A stretch of 64,000 nucleotides of DNA. It comes from Aquabacter spiritensis (lineage in GTDB: Bacteria > Pseudomonadota > Alphaproteobacteria > Rhizobiales > Xanthobacteraceae). Below are positions 27,263-36,817 of this stretch, piece by piece. Within the stretch, counting starts at the first letter, position 1, and every line of letters begins with the position of its first letter. Made by a program: the position numbers and the translations under genes. A model generated the notes under the pieces. That model ran no database searches and had not been told where the DNA came from. It worked only from the letters and a program-made list of their open reading frames with translations. Location of the stretch: assembly GCF_004346185.1 (NCBI RefSeq), contig NZ_SMAI01000007.1, positions 1 to 64,000 of the forward strand, in the 5' to 3' direction.

Positions 27263-28672
27263 GTGAGCGAGATCCGTACCGAATCCGACAGCCTGGGCGA
27301 AGTCCAGGTTCCGGCCGACAAGCTGTGGGGCGCGCAGACCCAGCGGTCGCTGGAGCATTTCTCGATCGGCAAGGATCTGATTCCCCGCGAGATGATCACC
27401 GCTTATGCCACCCTCAAGAAGGGCGCCGCCGCGGCCAATCACAAAGGCGGCCGGCTGCCGGACGAACAATTCGGCCTGATCACCGAGACCTGCGACGAAA
27501 TCCTCGCCGGCCAGCACCACGACATGTTCCCGCTGCACGTCTGGATGACCGGCAGCGGCACCCAGTTCAACATGAACGTCAACGAGGTGATCTCGAACCG
27601 CTGCTGCCAGTTGGCCGGCACCGCGCTCGGCTCCAAGGCGCCGGTGCATCCCAACGATCACGTCAACATGTCGCAATCCTCGAACGACAGCTTCCCCTCG
27701 GCGATGCATATCGCGGTCGGCGTGAACGCGACGGAACGGCTGATCCCGGCCGTCGCGGCGCTGCGCGACGCCATCGACGCCAAGGCGAAGGACTGGGCCG
27801 ACATCGTCAAGATCGGCCGCACCCACATGCAGGATGCGACGCCGCTCACCCTCGGCCAGGAATGGTCCGGCTATGCCGGCATGCTGACCGACGACCTCGC
27901 CCGGCTCGACGACGCGCTGAAGGGCGTCTACCAGCTCGCCCTCGGCGGCACCGCGGTCGGCACCGGCATCAATGCCGCCCCCGGCTTCGCCGAGGCGGTG
28001 GCGGCCGAGATCGCCGATCTCACCGGCCTGCCCTACATCACCGCGCCGAACAAGTTCACCGTCCAGGGCGCGCACGACGCGCTGGTGCATTTCTCCGGCA
28101 CCCTGCGCACGCTCGCGGCCTCGCTCTACAAGATCGGCAACGACATCCGCCTGATGTCGTGCGGCCCGCGCGCCGGCTTTGCCGAGCTGATCATCCCGGA
28201 GAACGAGCCCGGTTCCTCCATCATGCCCGGCAAGGTCAACCCGACCCAGGCCGAGGCGCTGACCATGATCGCGGTCCAGATGATGGGCAACGACGTCGCG
28301 GTCGGCTTCGGCGGCGCCAGCGGCTATCTCGAGATGAACGTCTACAAGCCGCTGATCATCTTCAACATCTGCCATTCGATGGCGATCGCCACCGACGGCT
28401 GCACCAATTTCCGCAAATTCCTGGTCGAGGGCACGCGGCCGAACCTGAAGAAGATCCAGGATTATGTCGACCGCTCGCTGATGCTGGTCACCGCCCTCGC
28501 CCCGGTCATCGGCTACGACAAGGCCTCCAAGATCGCCCATCATGCCATGGACCACGACCTCACCTTGAAGGAGGCCGCGCTCGAACTCGCCTTCGTCACC
28601 GAGGAGGAGTTCATGCGCGTCGTCGACCCCGCCAAGATGGTGAAGCCCTACGTCGCCAAGTCCGAGGGCTGA
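27263..28672 (+). CDS. fumC: Class II fumarate hydratase, 469 aa
   Basis: Hydrates fumarate to malate in the TCA cycle, iron-independent. Signature [13 protein letters not shown] near residue 318, substrate loops [14 protein letters not shown] and [17 protein letters not shown], and [11 protein letters not shown] are all intact. The GTG at 27263 gives the standard N-terminus [13 protein letters not shown]. It is followed on the same strand by malic enzyme, a logical malate-to-pyruvate continuation. Confidence 0.95.
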   Translation: MSEIRTESDSLGEVQVPADKLWGAQTQRSLEHFSIGKDLIPREMITAYATLKKGAAAANHKGGRLPDEQFGLITETCDEILAGQHHDMFPLHVWMTGSGTQFNMNVNEVISNRCCQLAGTALGSKAPVHPNDHVNMSQSSNDSFPSAMHIAVGVNATERLIPAVAALRDAIDAKAKDWADIVKIGRTHMQDATPLTLGQEWSGYAGMLTDDLARLDDALKGVYQLALGGTAVGTGINAAPGFAEAVAAEIADLTGLPYITAPNKFTVQGAHDALVHFSGTLRTLAASLYKIGNDIRLMSCGPRAGFAELIIPENEPGSSIMPGKVNPTQAEALTMIAVQMMGNDVAVGFGGASGYLEMNVYKPLIIFNICHSMAIATDGCTNFRKFLVEGTRPNLKKIQDYVDRSLMLVTALAPVIGYDKASKIAHHAMDHDLTLKEAALELAFVTEEEFMRVVDPAKMVKPYVAKSEG

Positions 28673-28770
28673 GGGGCGGCGCGACACCCGCCTTCCGCCC
28701 CGCCGCTTTCCGCCCGCCCGCCTTTCCGCCCGCCCCGCCGCGCGGGCCGCCTCTTTCGGAGTTCGACGCC

Positions 28771-30396
28771 ATGTCCGCGACCCTTGCCGGCCCCGCTCTG
28801 CTGCACGATCCCGCCTTCAACCGCGGCAGCGCCTTCGCCGCCGCCGACCGCGCCCGGCTCGGCATCGAGGGCTTCCTGCCTCCGGTCGCCGATACGCTGG
28901 AAACCCAGGTCGCCCGGGTCCATGTCCAGCTCGGCACGCTCGACAACGATCTGCAGAAATATCTCCTGCTGAGCGATCTGCAGGCGCGCAACGAGACCCT
29001 GTTCTACGCCGTGCTGATGTCCGATCCGGCGGTCTTCATGCCGCTGGTCTATACCCCGACGGTCGGCGAGGCCTGCCAGAAGTTCGACCATGTGCTGCGC
29101 GCCGCGCGCGGCATGTATCTGCCGATCACCGCCAAGGGCCGGCTGAAGGAATTGCTCGCCAATTGGCCGCAGAAGGATGTGCGCTTCATCGTCGTCACCG
29201 ATGGCGAGCGCATCCTCGGCCTCGGCGATCTCGGCGTGAACGGCATGGGCATTCCGGTCGGCAAGCTCGCGCTCTACACCGTCTGCGCCGGCGTGCCGCC
29301 GGAACTCACGCTGCCGATCACGCTCGATGTCGGCACCAACACCGCGACTTTGCTGGAAGATCCGCTCTATCTCGGCCTGCGCCAGCACCGCGTGCGCGGC
29401 GCGGACTACGACGCCTTCATCGAGGAATTCGTCTCGGCGATCATGGAGCTCTATCCCAAATGCTGCCTGCAATGGGAGGACTTCGCCAATATCAACGCCG
29501 TGCCGATCCTCGCGCGCTACCGCGACCAGACCTGCACTTATAATGACGACATCCAGGGCACCGCGGCGGTGGCGGTCGCCGGCATCTACGGCGCGCTGCG
29601 GATCTCGGGGCAGAAGCTCACCGACCAGACCTTCCTGTTCCTCGGCGGCGGCTCGGCCGCGACCGGCATCGCCGAACTGATCAGCCAGGCCATGGTGCTC
29701 GAAGGCGCCACGATCGAGGAGGCGCGGGCGCGCAACTGGCTGTTCGACGTCAACGGCCTGATGGTGAAGTCGCGCACCGACATCGCCGGGTTCCAGGCCC
29801 CCTTCGCCCACGACCACGCCCCGCTCACCTCCTTCGTGGACGCGATCAAGCAGATCAAGCCGACCGGCATCGTCGGCGTCAGCACCGTGCCCAAACTGTT
29901 CAACCAGGCGGTGATCGAGGCGATGGCCGAGATCAACGACCGGCCGATCATCTTCCCCTATTCCAACCCGACCTCGCGCTCGGAATGCACCGCCGAGGAG
30001 GCCTATAAATGGTCCGGCGGCCGCGCCATCTTCGCCAGCGGCAGCCCCTTTCCCCCGGTCACGCTGGGCGACAAGACCTTCGTCCCCGGCCAGGGCAACA
30101 ATGTCTACATCTTCCCGGCCATGGGCATGGCGGTGCTGGCGACCGAAGCCACCCGCGTCACCGAGGACATGTTCATCGTCGCCGCCCAGGCGGTGGCCGA
30201 GCAGGTGACGCAGGAGGATCTCGACCGCGGCCTGATCTACCCGCCCCAGCACGACATCCGCACCGCCTCGCTGCACGTCGCGGCGCGGGTCGCGGAACGG
30301 ATCTTCGACAACGGCCTCGCCCGCGTCCCCCGTCCCGACGACATCGCCGCCCATATCGAGGCGCTCGCTTATCTGCCGGTCTATCCGGCGGTCTGA
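28771..30396 (+). CDS. maeA: NAD-dependent malic enzyme, 541 aa
   Basis: Oxidatively decarboxylates malate to pyruvate. It is the long (ScfA/eukaryote-like) form without a phosphotransacetylase domain. Motifs: FMPLVYTPTVGEACQ (Tyr of the catalytic pair), VVTDGERILGLGDLG, QWEDFANINA, YNDDIQGTAAV and the NAD loop FLGGGSAATGIAEL. PYSNPTSRSECT closes the active site. ATG at 28771 follows CGGAG. Starts 98 bases after fumC. Confidence 0.92.
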   Translation: MSATLAGPALLHDPAFNRGSAFAAADRARLGIEGFLPPVADTLETQVARVHVQLGTLDNDLQKYLLLSDLQARNETLFYAVLMSDPAVFMPLVYTPTVGEACQKFDHVLRAARGMYLPITAKGRLKELLANWPQKDVRFIVVTDGERILGLGDLGVNGMGIPVGKLALYTVCAGVPPELTLPITLDVGTNTATLLEDPLYLGLRQHRVRGADYDAFIEEFVSAIMELYPKCCLQWEDFANINAVPILARYRDQTCTYNDDIQGTAAVAVAGIYGALRISGQKLTDQTFLFLGGGSAATGIAELISQAMVLEGATIEEARARNWLFDVNGLMVKSRTDIAGFQAPFAHDHAPLTSFVDAIKQIKPTGIVGVSTVPKLFNQAVIEAMAEINDRPIIFPYSNPTSRSECTAEEAYKWSGGRAIFASGSPFPPVTLGDKTFVPGQGNNVYIFPAMGMAVLATEATRVTEDMFIVAAQAVAEQVTQEDLDRGLIYPPQHDIRTASLHVAARVAERIFDNGLARVPRPDDIAAHIEALAYLPVYPAV

Positions 30397-30433
30397 GGCG
30401 GCGCTGCGGCCCCAGCCCCGACGGCACGCCACC

Positions 30434-31693
30434 GTGGCGACCCCCGCCCCCATTGCCCCGGAGGAGGCGCTCGCGCTGGTCCGCATCAGCGCGCGCCTGC
30501 TGTTCGCCAACGGCCAGACGACGCGGCGCTGCATCGACAGCGTGGTCCATTTGGGCGCTTGCCTCGGGCTCACGGTGGAGATCGCCGCGCGCTGGGGCGA
30601 ACTCGACCTGCGCGTTTCGGGGCCCTCGCTGCCGGCGCGGCTGGAGGTGATCGCCGTCACCCCGGCCGGCGTCGAAATGCACAAGGTCACCGAGACCCTC
30701 GACGTGATGGACAAGGTGTGCCTCGGCACGCTCGCGCCGGCGCAGGCGCGCGCGGCGCTCGACGCGATCGACCATCTGAAGCCGATCTCGCTGCTGCGCT
30801 TCGCCGCCTTCGCGGGGGCGGGCGCGGCGGCGCTCGCGGTGATCTTCGGCGCGGTCGACCCGGTGACCCTGCTGCTCATCTTCGCGAGCGCGGCGGGGGG
30901 CGCCTGCGTGCGGCGCTGGCTGTCGCATGTCGCGCCCAATCCCCTGCCCCAGCCGCTCGCGGCCTCCTTCCTCGCCGGCCTGGTCGCGGCCGCCGCCTCG
31001 CACATCTTTCCGGCCTCGGTGGTGTTCGTGATCGCCTTGTGCCCCTGCATGATCCTGGTGCCGGGGCCGCATCTGCTCAACAGCGCGCTCGACCTCGCGC
31101 GCATGCGTCTGCCGCTCGGCGGTGCGCGGCTCGGCTATGCCGCGCTGCTGATCCTGATGATCTGCATCGGCCTTCTCGCCGGCCTCTCGCTCGGCGCGGC
31201 CAGCCTGCCGCTCAGCGGCGGCGCAGCCGTTCCTCTGGCGATCGACGTGATCGCGGCGGGGATCGCGGTGGCCGCCTTCGGCACCTATTTCTCCATGCCC
31301 TGGCGCATGCTGCCCTTCCCCATGGCGGTCGGCATGGCGGGCCACGCGGTGCATTGGGCGACTTTGGCGGTCGGCGCCGGCCTCACCGCCGCGACCTTCG
31401 CCACCTGCTTCCTGGTGGGCGCGGTGGTCACCCCGCTCGCCAACCGCATGCGCCTGCCGTTCGCCGCCGTCGCCTTCGCCTCGGTGGTCTCGCTGATGCC
31501 GGGATCCTTCCTGTTCCGGATGTCCGACGCGCTCATCGGCATGGGCGCGGCGGCCCCCGCCGCGCAGCCGGCGCTGCTGATCGCGGCGATCGAGGATGCG
31601 ACGACGGCGGTGGCGGTGCTGGTCGCCATGGCGCTCGGCCTGATCCTGCCCAAGGTGATCCTGGAACGGCTCTTCCCACCCACGCTGCCGTGA
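30434..31693 (+). CDS. ThrE-type threonine/serine exporter family protein, 419 aa
   Basis: Inner-membrane protein. An N-terminal soluble ThrE domain (about 10-125, with ANGQTTRRCIDSVVHLGACLGL and GVEMHKVTET) is followed by about ten hydrophobic helices, as in ThrE/DUF1212-DUF3815 fusions. GTG start at 30434 is the only start near the domain N-terminus. It follows malic enzyme by 37 bases. Export of small amino acids is the family role; the substrate here is not shown. Confidence 0.8.
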   Translation: MATPAPIAPEEALALVRISARLLFANGQTTRRCIDSVVHLGACLGLTVEIAARWGELDLRVSGPSLPARLEVIAVTPAGVEMHKVTETLDVMDKVCLGTLAPAQARAALDAIDHLKPISLLRFAAFAGAGAAALAVIFGAVDPVTLLLIFASAAGGACVRRWLSHVAPNPLPQPLAASFLAGLVAAAASHIFPASVVFVIALCPCMILVPGPHLLNSALDLARMRLPLGGARLGYAALLILMICIGLLAGLSLGAASLPLSGGAAVPLAIDVIAAGIAVAAFGTYFSMPWRMLPFPMAVGMAGHAVHWATLAVGAGLTAATFATCFLVGAVVTPLANRMRLPFAAVAFASVVSLMPGSFLFRMSDALIGMGAAAPAAQPALLIAAIEDATTAVAVLVAMALGLILPKVILERLFPPTLP

Positions 31694-31832
31694 GCGAGGC
31701 GGGACGCGCGCGGTGCCGCACCGGCGCAGGCCCCGCCCGGGGAAATCTTCGGCTTGCGTGAAACCAAGGCCGCCCGCCGCCGTTGCTGCCACGATCCCGC
31801 CTTGTGCCGGCCCTTCGAATGTTGGTGGTCCC

Positions 31833-33947
31833 GTGCTTCATAAACCCGTCACCAGCGGCGTCCGCTCCGGTCTGCCGTTTCCACGCGGCGCGACCTGGAC
31901 CGGCGAAGGGGTGAATTTCGCCCTGTTCTCGGCCCATGCGACGGCGGTCGAACTGTGCCTGTTCGATGCCGCAGGCGAGCGGGAGACCGCGCGCATCGCG
32001 CTGCCGGAATATACCGACCAGATCTTCCACGGCTTCGTGCCGGACGTCGGGCCGGGCCAGGTCTATGGGTTCCGCGTCCACGGCCCCTATGCCCCGGATG
32101 CCGGCCACCGCTTCAATCCCAACAAGCTGCTGCTCGACCCCTATGCGCGCGGCCATACCGGCGAGATCGTCTGGGATCCGGCGGTCTTCGGCTACATCCA
32201 GGGCCACCCCGACGGCGACCTCTCCTTCGACACCCGCGACAGCGCGCCCTTCGTGCCCAAATCGGTCGTGGTGGATCCCGGCTTCGACTGGAAGGGCGAG
32301 CCGGGCCGGATTTTCACGCCGTGGGACCGCACCATTTTTTACGAAACCCATCTCAAGGGCTTCACCAAGCTGCATCCGGCCGTGCCCGAAAAGCTGCGCG
32401 GCACCTATGCCGGCATGAGCCATCCGGACGTCGTCGGCTATATCAAGGCGCTCGGCGTGACGTCGGTGGAATTCCTGCCGCTGCACACCTTCCCCCACGA
32501 CGATTATCTTCTGGCCAAGGGCCTGCGGAACTATTGGGGCTACAATTCCATCGGCTTCTTCGCCCCCGATCCGCGCTACGCCTTCGAGCGCGAACAGACG
32601 CTGCGCGAATTCAAGGAAATGGTCGCGGCCTTCCATGCCGAGGGCTTGGAGGTCATTCTGGACGTGGTCTACAACCACACCGCCGAAGGCAACGAGAACG
32701 GCCCGACCTTGTCGTTCAAGGGCATCGACAATGCGAGCTATTACCGGCTGCTGCCCGACGAGCCGCGCTTCTACATCAACGACACCGGCACCGGAAACAC
32801 GCTGAACGTCTCGCATCCCCGCGTGCTGCAGATGGTCACCGACAGCCTGCGCTATTGGGTCGAGGAGACCCATGTCGACGGTTTCCGCTTCGATCTCGGC
32901 ACCATCCTCGCCCGCGAGCCGAACGGCTTCGACAATCAGAGCGGCTTTCTGAAGGCGTGCAGCCAGGACCCGGTGCTCGGGACGGTGAAGCTCGTGACCG
33001 AGCCGTGGGATTGCGGCCCGGGCGGCTATCAGGTGGGCGGGTTTCCGCCCGGCTGGTCGGAATGGAACGACACGTTCCGCGACACCGCGCGCGACTTCTG
33101 GCGCGGCGAGGGTTCGGCACAGACCCTGGCGCCGCGCCTGTCCGGCTCTGGCGACATCTTCAACCACCAGGGCCGGCGCCCCTGGTCGAGCGTGAATTTC
33201 GTCACCGCCCATGACGGCTTCACCCTCAACGACCTGGTCAGCTACAACGAGAAGCACAATACGGCCAACGGCGAAGACAACCGGGACGGCTCCGACCACG
33301 ACCGCTCGTGGAATTGCGGCGCCGAGGGGCCGACCGAGGATCCCGAGATCAACCGGCTGCGGGAGCGGCAGATCCGCAATTTCCTCGCAACCCTGCTGCT
33401 CTCCCAGGGCACGCCGATGCTGCTGGCCGGCGACGAATTCGCCCGCACCCAGCAGGGCAACAACAATGCCTATTGCCAGGACAGCGAGATCAGCTGGCTG
33501 AATTGGGCGATCGCGGAGAAGGGCGACCGGCTGATCGCCTTCGTGAGAACCCTGACCGCGCTGCGCGCCGCCCATCCCGCGCTGCGCCACCGCCGCTTCC
33601 TGACCGGGGCGCCGGACGAGACCGGGCGGCGCGATCTGGTCTGGGTCAGCGCCGGCGGCGGCGAAATGGCCCAATCCGAATGGGACGAAGGCGCGAAATG
33701 CTTCGGCATGCTGCTCAACGTCGCCGCGAGCCCCGAGCTCGGCGCCGACGCCGCGCGCGACGTGGTCCTCCTGGTGATCAACGGCCATGACGACCTCGTC
33801 ACCTTCCAGCTCCCCGAAAGCCCGGGCGGCGGCGACTGGCACCGCCTGCTCGACACCAACCTCACCGACAACGAGACGGTGCCCTTCGCCCCCGGCACCA
33901 CGTACGACGTCACCGGCCGCTCGGTCCTGCTGTTTGGGGTGGGGTGA
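31833..33947 (+). CDS. glgX: Glycogen debranching enzyme GlgX, 704 aa
   Basis: Glycoside hydrolase family 13 isoamylase-type enzyme that cuts alpha-1,6 branches of phosphorylase-trimmed glycogen. An N-terminal CBM48 domain (about 8-110: GATWTGEGVNFALFSAHATAVELCLF) precedes the (beta/alpha)8 barrel. Catalytic residues sit in VDGFRFDLGT (nucleophile Asp), VTEPWDCGPGGYQ (acid Glu) and FVTAHDGFTLND (transition-state Asp). GTG at 31833 is the best domain-matched start; no in-frame ATG is close. No other glg gene is visible. Confidence 0.9.
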   Translation: MLHKPVTSGVRSGLPFPRGATWTGEGVNFALFSAHATAVELCLFDAAGERETARIALPEYTDQIFHGFVPDVGPGQVYGFRVHGPYAPDAGHRFNPNKLLLDPYARGHTGEIVWDPAVFGYIQGHPDGDLSFDTRDSAPFVPKSVVVDPGFDWKGEPGRIFTPWDRTIFYETHLKGFTKLHPAVPEKLRGTYAGMSHPDVVGYIKALGVTSVEFLPLHTFPHDDYLLAKGLRNYWGYNSIGFFAPDPRYAFEREQTLREFKEMVAAFHAEGLEVILDVVYNHTAEGNENGPTLSFKGIDNASYYRLLPDEPRFYINDTGTGNTLNVSHPRVLQMVTDSLRYWVEETHVDGFRFDLGTILAREPNGFDNQSGFLKACSQDPVLGTVKLVTEPWDCGPGGYQVGGFPPGWSEWNDTFRDTARDFWRGEGSAQTLAPRLSGSGDIFNHQGRRPWSSVNFVTAHDGFTLNDLVSYNEKHNTANGEDNRDGSDHDRSWNCGAEGPTEDPEINRLRERQIRNFLATLLLSQGTPMLLAGDEFARTQQGNNNAYCQDSEISWLNWAIAEKGDRLIAFVRTLTALRAAHPALRHRRFLTGAPDETGRRDLVWVSAGGGEMAQSEWDEGAKCFGMLLNVAASPELGADAARDVVLLVINGHDDLVTFQLPESPGGGDWHRLLDTNLTDNETVPFAPGTTYDVTGRSVLLFGVG

Positions 33948-34140
33948 GGGGGAGGGTGGAAGGCACCAGATACTCCGACGGTGGCGAATCATATAAACTG
34001 AGGAGGCTTTTACCTGTGATGCCGATGGGTGCTCACTTTAGTTTGATATGCGGTTGGGTGAAGACACGTGATGATGGCGGTGCAATAAGATGCACAGCTA
34101 ATCTGCTATGCGTGGACCTACGCGATGAAAAGGCATCGAT

Positions 34141-34749
34141 ATGCTTTCCACAAAGCACAATTTTTTATTTATTCATATTCCGAAGACAGGAGGGAACTCG
34201 ATTCAGCGGGTGCTGCTCCCACTCAGCGATGATTGCATGGCACTAACAGGACCGCATCACGATGGGATTGATCGTTTTGAAATACGCTCAAGTAAATTAG
34301 ATATTCATAAACATTCTACATTAGAAGATTATCGAAGACAAATTTCACACGACAGCTTCTCTAGGTTATTCAAGTTTGCGTGCGTTCGAAATCCGTGGGA
34401 CCGTTGTGTTTCATTTTTCTTTTCGCCCCACCGTGGTCGAGTTGAATGGTCTCTGACCGCATTTTCAGATTTCATTGAACGATCCGTCCGCCCCCAATCA
34501 GATTACCTACGCCTAACCGGCCAAGATGAGGACCCGTTTGATAATATAGATTATATTTTGAGATTTGAGAAACTCAGCGAGAACTTTTTTGACTTATGCA
34601 GTAAAATTGGAATTAAATCCCACACCCTACCCGTTCACAACAAATCAAATCATGAAGATTATAGATTTTACTACAAATCAAATGAAGTAATAGAATTAGT
34701 CTACAATAAATTTAATGAAGAAATAAAAAGATTTAAATTTGAATTTTAA
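34141..34749 (+). CDS. Sulfotransferase family protein, 202 aa
   Basis: Transfers sulfate from PAPS to a carbohydrate or other acceptor. The 5'-phosphosulfate loop is IPKTGGNS (residues 13-20) and the 3'-phosphate motif is CVRNPWDR (81-88), as in the carbohydrate sulfotransferase 2-like group. It ends in a Lys/Glu/Phe-rich helix. The gene is strongly AT-rich and uses rare AT-ending codons compared with its neighbours, so it looks horizontally acquired. The sulfatase gene follows 42 bases later on the same strand, so the pair may act on the same sulfated material. Confidence 0.82.
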   Translation: MLSTKHNFLFIHIPKTGGNSIQRVLLPLSDDCMALTGPHHDGIDRFEIRSSKLDIHKHSTLEDYRRQISHDSFSRLFKFACVRNPWDRCVSFFFSPHRGRVEWSLTAFSDFIERSVRPQSDYLRLTGQDEDPFDNIDYILRFEKLSENFFDLCSKIGIKSHTLPVHNKSNHEDYRFYYKSNEVIELVYNKFNEEIKRFKFEF

Positions 34750-34791
34750 TTAATTTAAATAATTTAAAATATATAATGGAGTCTTGATGCC

Positions 34792-36156
34792 GTGCGCCCA
34801 AACATCGTAATCATAAATCCGGACCAGATGCGCTGGGACTACGCGTCTTGCTATGGTCACCCCTTTATAGAGACGAAAAACATCGATCGACTTGCAGCGA
34901 TCGGAACGCGTTTTGAGCGGGCATTCTCTGCGTCCCCCATGTGCGGTCCGAGCAGAACAAGCTTCCTCACAGGGAAATATCCGCTGGAGCACGGGATCAG
35001 ACAATATGGCGGGACTTATGACCCTGCCCTCCCGAACGCTCTAAGTATACTTGGAAATGCCGGTTATGTACGCGGCCTTTGGGGGAAAGACCATTGCTTC
35101 AAAGGCGATGTAATCGGTCGACTATATGATGAGGGTGAGGATATTTGCCTTGGAATTATGAGCAAGCACCCTTTATACATCAACGCTTGGGACAGCGCGA
35201 GCCTTGACCCAGCCTCAGAATGGAACATAACGAAGAGGCTGACAGATGCCGGAATTAATTTTATCAAGAAGCACGCCAATTCAGATCGACCATTTTTTGT
35301 TACATTTAACTATCAAGATCCCCATCCATTCTTTACTTGTCCAGAACCTTATTCATCTATTTTTAATCCAGACCAGTTTGAACTTTCCGAAAATTTTAGG
35401 CGCGGACCTGCCGTCGGCGAAATTCGGCGCCTGACCCACTGGAGGATTCATAGCAACGAGATAAATATGCCAATTGACTCCCTCAAAAGGGCAATGGCAA
35501 TTTATTGTGGTCAAATTCGCTACGTCGACGATCAAGTCGGTCGAATAATAGATATTCTAAGAGATCTAAATGTATTAGATAATACAATTATTTTATTTTG
35601 GAGCGACCATGGAGAATTCATGGGAGACTTCGGAGTTACACACAAAATTCCTGCCTTTTTTGAGTGCTTAATTCGTGTTCCTTTGGTGCTTTGGGATCCG
35701 ACGGGTCGCGTCCCACGAGGCGTCCATCAGGAAATGACCGAGCTGATGGATGGTATGGCAACGGTGCTCGATCTATGTGGGCTGCCTCAGCCTGCAGGCT
35801 CCCATGCACGCTCGGCTGCCGCCGGAGGCGCGCCACGCACTGAGGTTTATGCCGACGCAGGCATGCTCGTGCGGCAACCCGCCGATCCCATTCCGGGTCT
35901 GCGCATTAAAGGGGCCATGGCTCCGACACCCTTCGGACCCGGCTCGATGTTGCGGACACGCGAATGGAAGATCTGTCTCTATGCTGAAGATCGCGGCGAG
36001 CTATATGACTTGCAGGCCGACCCTTTCGAAACTACCAATCGCTTTGACGATCCGGAGCTGGTCAAGCTCAAGTTAGAGCTGATGCAAAGGCTGGCCAAAC
36101 GCATGATGTGCTTCGGCCGGATGCCGGAAGACCTTCCTGTCGGCGACTTAAAGTAA
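34792..36156 (+). CDS. Cytoplasmic-type sulfatase, 454 aa
   Basis: Type I sulfatase without a signal peptide. Metal motif PNIVIINPDQMRWDYASCYG at the N-terminus, formylglycine motif CGPSR (Cys 51) followed by TSFLTG, then WSDHGEFMGDFG and ELYDLQADPFET. GTG start at 34792 is forced: an in-frame TAA lies at 34774-34776. TGGAG at 34777-34781 is a possible ribosome site. Base composition changes within the gene: AT-rich to about 35,690, then clearly more GC-rich. This suggests a recombined or partly ameliorated gene. Confidence 0.85.
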   Translation: MRPNIVIINPDQMRWDYASCYGHPFIETKNIDRLAAIGTRFERAFSASPMCGPSRTSFLTGKYPLEHGIRQYGGTYDPALPNALSILGNAGYVRGLWGKDHCFKGDVIGRLYDEGEDICLGIMSKHPLYINAWDSASLDPASEWNITKRLTDAGINFIKKHANSDRPFFVTFNYQDPHPFFTCPEPYSSIFNPDQFELSENFRRGPAVGEIRRLTHWRIHSNEINMPIDSLKRAMAIYCGQIRYVDDQVGRIIDILRDLNVLDNTIILFWSDHGEFMGDFGVTHKIPAFFECLIRVPLVLWDPTGRVPRGVHQEMTELMDGMATVLDLCGLPQPAGSHARSAAAGGAPRTEVYADAGMLVRQPADPIPGLRIKGAMAPTPFGPGSMLRTREWKICLYAEDRGELYDLQADPFETTNRFDDPELVKLKLELMQRLAKRMMCFGRMPEDLPVGDLK

Positions 36157-36270
36157 GTCATTTATAAGACGGTAGCGTTCAAAAACCCTGAAGACTTTCG
36201 GCAGAATGGGTGATCGCCATTCAAATGAAATGCTATACGGGACACGCCTGAATAATGGCGGCAGTATTTA

Positions 36271-36774
36271 TTAAAAACTTTGGTAATTCAGGTTCAATTT
36301 TATACAGCAAAGAATAATAAAGACATTAGCATGATTTAGCGTAGCACTTTCCTCCACACCCAAAAACGGCTTCTCCCAGATCACCGCGCCGCCGCGCCGG
36401 ATCCGTGTCGTGCCCTCGACACGCGCCGCCAACCGTCCGAGCACCGGTTCCGGCCCATATGTGCGGCGCAGCTTGGAATGGGAGAGGTAGAAATAGGCCT
36501 TCTTCTCCATCACGTGATCGGTCGCCTCATTGCCGATCGCGAAGCCGAGGCGCGAGGTCATGCCGTCCGGGCCGACCGGTCGAGCCCCGGCGACCTCCGG
36601 CTCCTCGCCCGCATCGTCGGCGAAGGCCGGCACCGGATAATCCGCCCAGGGCCGCACCACGACGGCGCCGTCGCCCGTGTAGAACCATTCGGACTGCACG
36701 CCCGGCCCGCCATCCGAGGGACGTCCGCCCTCGGCGCGCAAAGGGGTGTCCGGCCGGGGATCCCGGCCGGACAC
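36271..36774 (-). pseudogene. Truncated FAH/AraD1 (GguC)-like protein fragment
   Basis: Residues 24-138 of this frame (36705-36361) match the middle of a fumarylacetoacetase-fold AraD1/GguC-like protein: GVQSEWFYTGDG, PAFADDAGEEPEVAG, RLGFAIGNEATDHVME, YLSHSKLR, RIRRGGAVIWEKPFL. The expected N-terminal hundred residues and the C-terminal third are missing. After WEKPFL (about 36,361) the sequence becomes AT-rich and unrelated. The nominal GTG start lies inside a terminator hairpin, and the first 23 residues look spurious. Such enzymes often sit beside TRAP or ABC sugar-acid transporters, which fits the adjacent dctP. So this is a remnant cut by the island. Confidence 0.7.
36746..36774 (-). 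terminator. 13-bp perfect hairpin downstream of dctP
   Basis: GTGTCCGGCCGGG (36746-36758), loop GAT, CCCGGCCGGACAC (36762-36774). A second hairpin lies just before it, GGCGCCGG (36784-36791) with CCGGCGCC (36797-36804). Together they probably end the TRAP operon transcript, though T-runs are absent. Confidence 0.55.
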
Positions 36775-36817
36775 GGACGTTCGGGCGCCGGTGGAGCCGG
36801 CGCCGGGCGGTCGGGAT

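Noticed and set aside
28648-31104. 818-residue minus-strand frame
   Set aside because: Antisense shadow of malic enzyme and the ThrE-type gene; no domain and no start signal.
33944-34246. 100-aa frame before the sulfotransferase
   Set aside because: Overlaps the sulfotransferase in another frame, has no ribosome site and no domain.
33950-36360. Insertion sequence carrying the AT-rich island
   Set aside because: No transposase frame and no terminal inverted repeats are visible.
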